A DNA stretch of 64,000 bases from Stenotrophomonas sp. SAU14A_NAIMI4_5 (GTDB taxonomy: Bacteria; Pseudomonadota; Gammaproteobacteria; Xanthomonadales; Xanthomonadaceae). The position numbers and the translations under genes were made by a program. The DNA is taken from the NCBI RefSeq assembly GCF_003086795.1, contig NZ_CP026003.1:348455-412454 (forward strand), written 5' to 3'. The notes below the pieces were generated by a model. It had not been told where the DNA came from, did no database searches, and saw only the letters and a list, made by a program, of their open reading frames with translations. Positions 62,095-64,000 of this stretch are shown in pieces; positions within the stretch are counted from its first letter, which is position 1; each line of letters opens with the position of its first letter.

Positions 62095-62457
62095 TTACTT
62101 GTCGCTGCTGCTGGCCAGCTTGGCGATCAGCCAGCCGGCGGCGAAGGCCACGCCGAACGACGCCAGCGGACGCTCACGGATCAGCTCGGCGGCGCTGTCG
62201 ACCAGGTCCTTGCCCTTGTCCATCAGTGCATCGACCTGCTCCTTGGCAGCGGCACCACCGAATTCGGCGGCGGCCAGGCCGGACAGCGCGCTGTCGGACA
62301 GTTCGGCCTTGACGTTGGCCTTGCCGATGCGCAGTTCGTCGGTCGCAGCGCCGGAGGCGCCCTTGATCGCACCGCCGGCAGCACTGGCGGCCTGCTTCAG
62401 GTGGGAACCGGCTTCACCCAGGTGTTCCTTCAGGTTCTCGGTATTGGTGGGGCTCAT
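62095..62457 (-). CDS. YqjD/ElaB-like (DUF883) membrane-anchored protein
   Basis: This 120-residue protein is a long amphipathic helix with Ala/Lys repeats followed by a single C-terminal transmembrane segment (RPLASFGVAFAAGWLIAKLAS), typical of the DUF883 family. E. coli YqjD binds ribosomes at the membrane in stationary phase. It is the first gene of the operon; an AGGAGTG site precedes its ATG. Confidence 0.85.
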   Translation of the reverse strand: MSPTNTENLKEHLGEAGSHLKQAASAAGGAIKGASGAATDELRIGKANVKAELSDSALSGLAAAEFGGAAAKEQVDALMDKGKDLVDSAAELIRERPLASFGVAFAAGWLIAKLASSSDK

Positions 62458-62558
62458 CGAATCACTCCTGTTGCGATGGGGGGACGAACGAAGGGTTCGG
62501 CCGATGGGGCGTACAGCAATAGCATCGGCCGGGTATAGGGGGTGTTACGGCGGGGCGA

Positions 62559-63992
62559 TCAGCGCATCACCAGCTGGCCCTGCTGCTGGCCATTGTTGCG
62601 CAGGATGCGCAGCACCAGGTTGGCCGGGCGCTGCTGGAAGTTGGCACGCCAGCTGGCCAGGTCGGCGAATTCGCCCACCGTGGCCTCGCTGATGATGTCG
62701 CCCTGCTGCAGGCCGTTGCTGGCCGCGCGGCTGCCGCGCTTGACCTCGCTGACCAGCACGCCGCCCACGCCGGACTGGCGCAGCGACTCGGGCAGGTCGG
62801 TGAAGGTGGCGCCGGTCAGGCGCGGGTCCAGGCTGTCGCCGGTCACCGAGCGTGCCTGTTCCTTCAGCGTGGCCTTGACCTGCACCGCCTTGCCTTCGCG
62901 GCGCACATCCAGCGCCAGCACGCTGCCGACCGCCGCCAGGCCTTCGACGTTGTGCAGGGCTTCGGCGCTGTCCACGCGCTGGCCGTTGGCCGACACCACC
63001 ACGTCGCCCGGCTTCAGCCCGGCGGCAGCGGCGGCCGAACCGGCCAGCACGCGGGTGATCAGCGCACCGCGCGTTTCACCCAGGCCCAGACCCTGGGCGA
63101 TCTGTGCGCTCAGGTTCTGCGCTTCCACGCCCAGCGTGCCGCGCACCACCACGCCATGCTTGACCAGCTGGTCGACCACGCTGCGCGCCAGGTTGGAAGG
63201 GATGGCCAGGCCCAGACCGATGTTGCCGGCCATGCTGCCCTGCGGATTGAAGCTGGCGGTATTGATGCCGACCAGCTGGCCCTGCAGGTTGACCAGCGCG
63301 CCGCCGGAATTGCCCGGGTTGATCGACGCATCGGTCTGGATGAAGTTCTGGTAGCCGAGGCCGCGGATGCCGGTGCGGCCCACCGCCGAGACGATGCCCG
63401 AGGTCACCGTCTGGCTGAAACCGAACGGGTTGCCGATGGCCACGACGAAGTCGCCCACCCGCAGCTGGTCACTGTTGCCGAGCTTGATGTCGGTGAGGTT
63501 CTGCGCCGGGATGCGGATCAGGGCGATGTCGGTATCGCGGTCCGAACCGAGGAACTCGGCCTTCACCGTGCGCCCGTCGGCCAGGGTCACCTGCACGTCG
63601 TCGGCGTTGTCGATGACGTGGTGGTTGGTCAGCACCAGGCCTTCGCTGGCGTCGATGATGACGCCCGAACCGAGCGATTCATTGATGCGTTCCTGCGGCA
63701 CATCGGGGAACAGGCGGCGGAAGAACGGGTCGTTGAAGAACGGATTGCGGACCCGCACCACCTGCTTGGTGTTGACGCTGACCACGGCCGGCATGGCCTT
63801 TTCCAGCATCGGTGCCAGCGACGGCACGGCTTGCCCGGCCACTGCCGCCGGCAACGCGGCACTGGTCGGCAGCGCGGCGGGCAGCGGCGCCGCATCGGCG
63901 CGGTTGTCCAGATGGGCGTTGATGCCGGTGGCGACGAAGCCGCCAAAGGCAGCAGCGATTGCGAGCGTGAGCAGGGTGGGAAGCGGTCGCAT
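62559..63992 (-). CDS. DegQ/DegP-type periplasmic serine protease
   Basis: This 477-residue HtrA-family protease/chaperone has an N-terminal signal or anchor (about 1-25), a trypsin-like domain with catalytic His125 (TNHHVI), Asp155 (TDIALI) and Ser229 (GNSGGA), then two PDZ domains (about 280-370 and 385-477). The loop NPFFNDPFFRRLFPD before the catalytic domain is the LA loop, of DegQ/DegP type. It degrades misfolded envelope proteins. The ATG lies 9 bp from the window edge, so its promoter is outside. Confidence 0.93.
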   Translation of the reverse strand: MRPLPTLLTLAIAAAFGGFVATGINAHLDNRADAAPLPAALPTSAALPAAVAGQAVPSLAPMLEKAMPAVVSVNTKQVVRVRNPFFNDPFFRRLFPDVPQERINESLGSGVIIDASEGLVLTNHHVIDNADDVQVTLADGRTVKAEFLGSDRDTDIALIRIPAQNLTDIKLGNSDQLRVGDFVVAIGNPFGFSQTVTSGIVSAVGRTGIRGLGYQNFIQTDASINPGNSGGALVNLQGQLVGINTASFNPQGSMAGNIGLGLAIPSNLARSVVDQLVKHGVVVRGTLGVEAQNLSAQIAQGLGLGETRGALITRVLAGSAAAAAGLKPGDVVVSANGQRVDSAEALHNVEGLAAVGSVLALDVRREGKAVQVKATLKEQARSVTGDSLDPRLTGATFTDLPESLRQSGVGGVLVSEVKRGSRAASNGLQQGDIISEATVGEFADLASWRANFQQRPANLVLRILRNNGQQQGQLVMR

Positions 63993-64000
63993 GGGAGTTG

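Overview
The window comes from a high-G+C gammaproteobacterial chromosome, most likely Stenotrophomonas (S. maltophilia complex). The main evidence is a set of GTAG-headed inverted repeats of the SMAG type, which are characteristic of that species, lying between chromosomal genes. The chromosomal gene content (PhoPQ, MtfA, BirA-CoaX-SPOR, TrpS with a C-terminal extension, arginase, a DesK/DesR-type system) also fits Xanthomonadaceae. This assignment is inference; no rRNA is present.

1-18.8 kb is part of a P2-like prophage. Leftward genes, in P2 order from the right, are capsid scaffold/protease (O), major capsid (N), small terminase (M), head completion (L), tail X, two holin-like proteins, a GH19 endolysin, an inner spanin with an embedded outer spanin, R, S, J, I, a large SGNH-type tail fibre, and a gpH-type collar fibre that runs off the left edge. 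The divergent large terminase (P) and portal (Q) are followed by a Com-like zinc protein, a DNA methyltransferase and a DUF4238 cargo gene. A tyrosine integrase then abuts dusA, whose 5' end is the inferred attachment site. V and W are missing from their usual place between S and J. The replication and lysogeny genes are not between Q and int, so both sets must lie left of the window or be lost.

18.7-26.5 kb is core chromosome: dusA, a PepSY-like secreted protein with phoP-phoQ, mtfA, and birA-coaX-SPOR followed by tRNA-Thr(UGU).

26.5-33 kb is a patchwork accessory segment directly after the tRNA. It holds a sirtuin without the usual zinc cysteines, a lipoprotein, a HigB/HigA-type toxin-antitoxin pair with an operator overlapping its promoter, a 150-bp structured inverted repeat, and several proteins of unknown function.

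33-44.3 kb holds arginase, entericidin-like and CsbD-like stress proteins, trpS fused to a DUF1508-like domain, an MBL-fold hydrolase, a secreted M28 peptidase, an MHS-family transporter and two EamA permeases.

44.3-56 kb is a transport block: a TonB-dependent receptor, a four-gene MacAB-like ABC export operon, and, divergent from it, an ABC-2 exporter co-transcribed with a DesK/DesR-type two-component system. A perfect 14-bp palindrome sits in the shared promoter region.

56-64 kb holds a cytochrome b561/catalase-like peroxidase pair, leucyl aminopeptidase, a HAD phosphatase, an AI-2E family permease, a YqjD-YqjE-YqjK-like operon, and a DegQ-type protease at the right edge.
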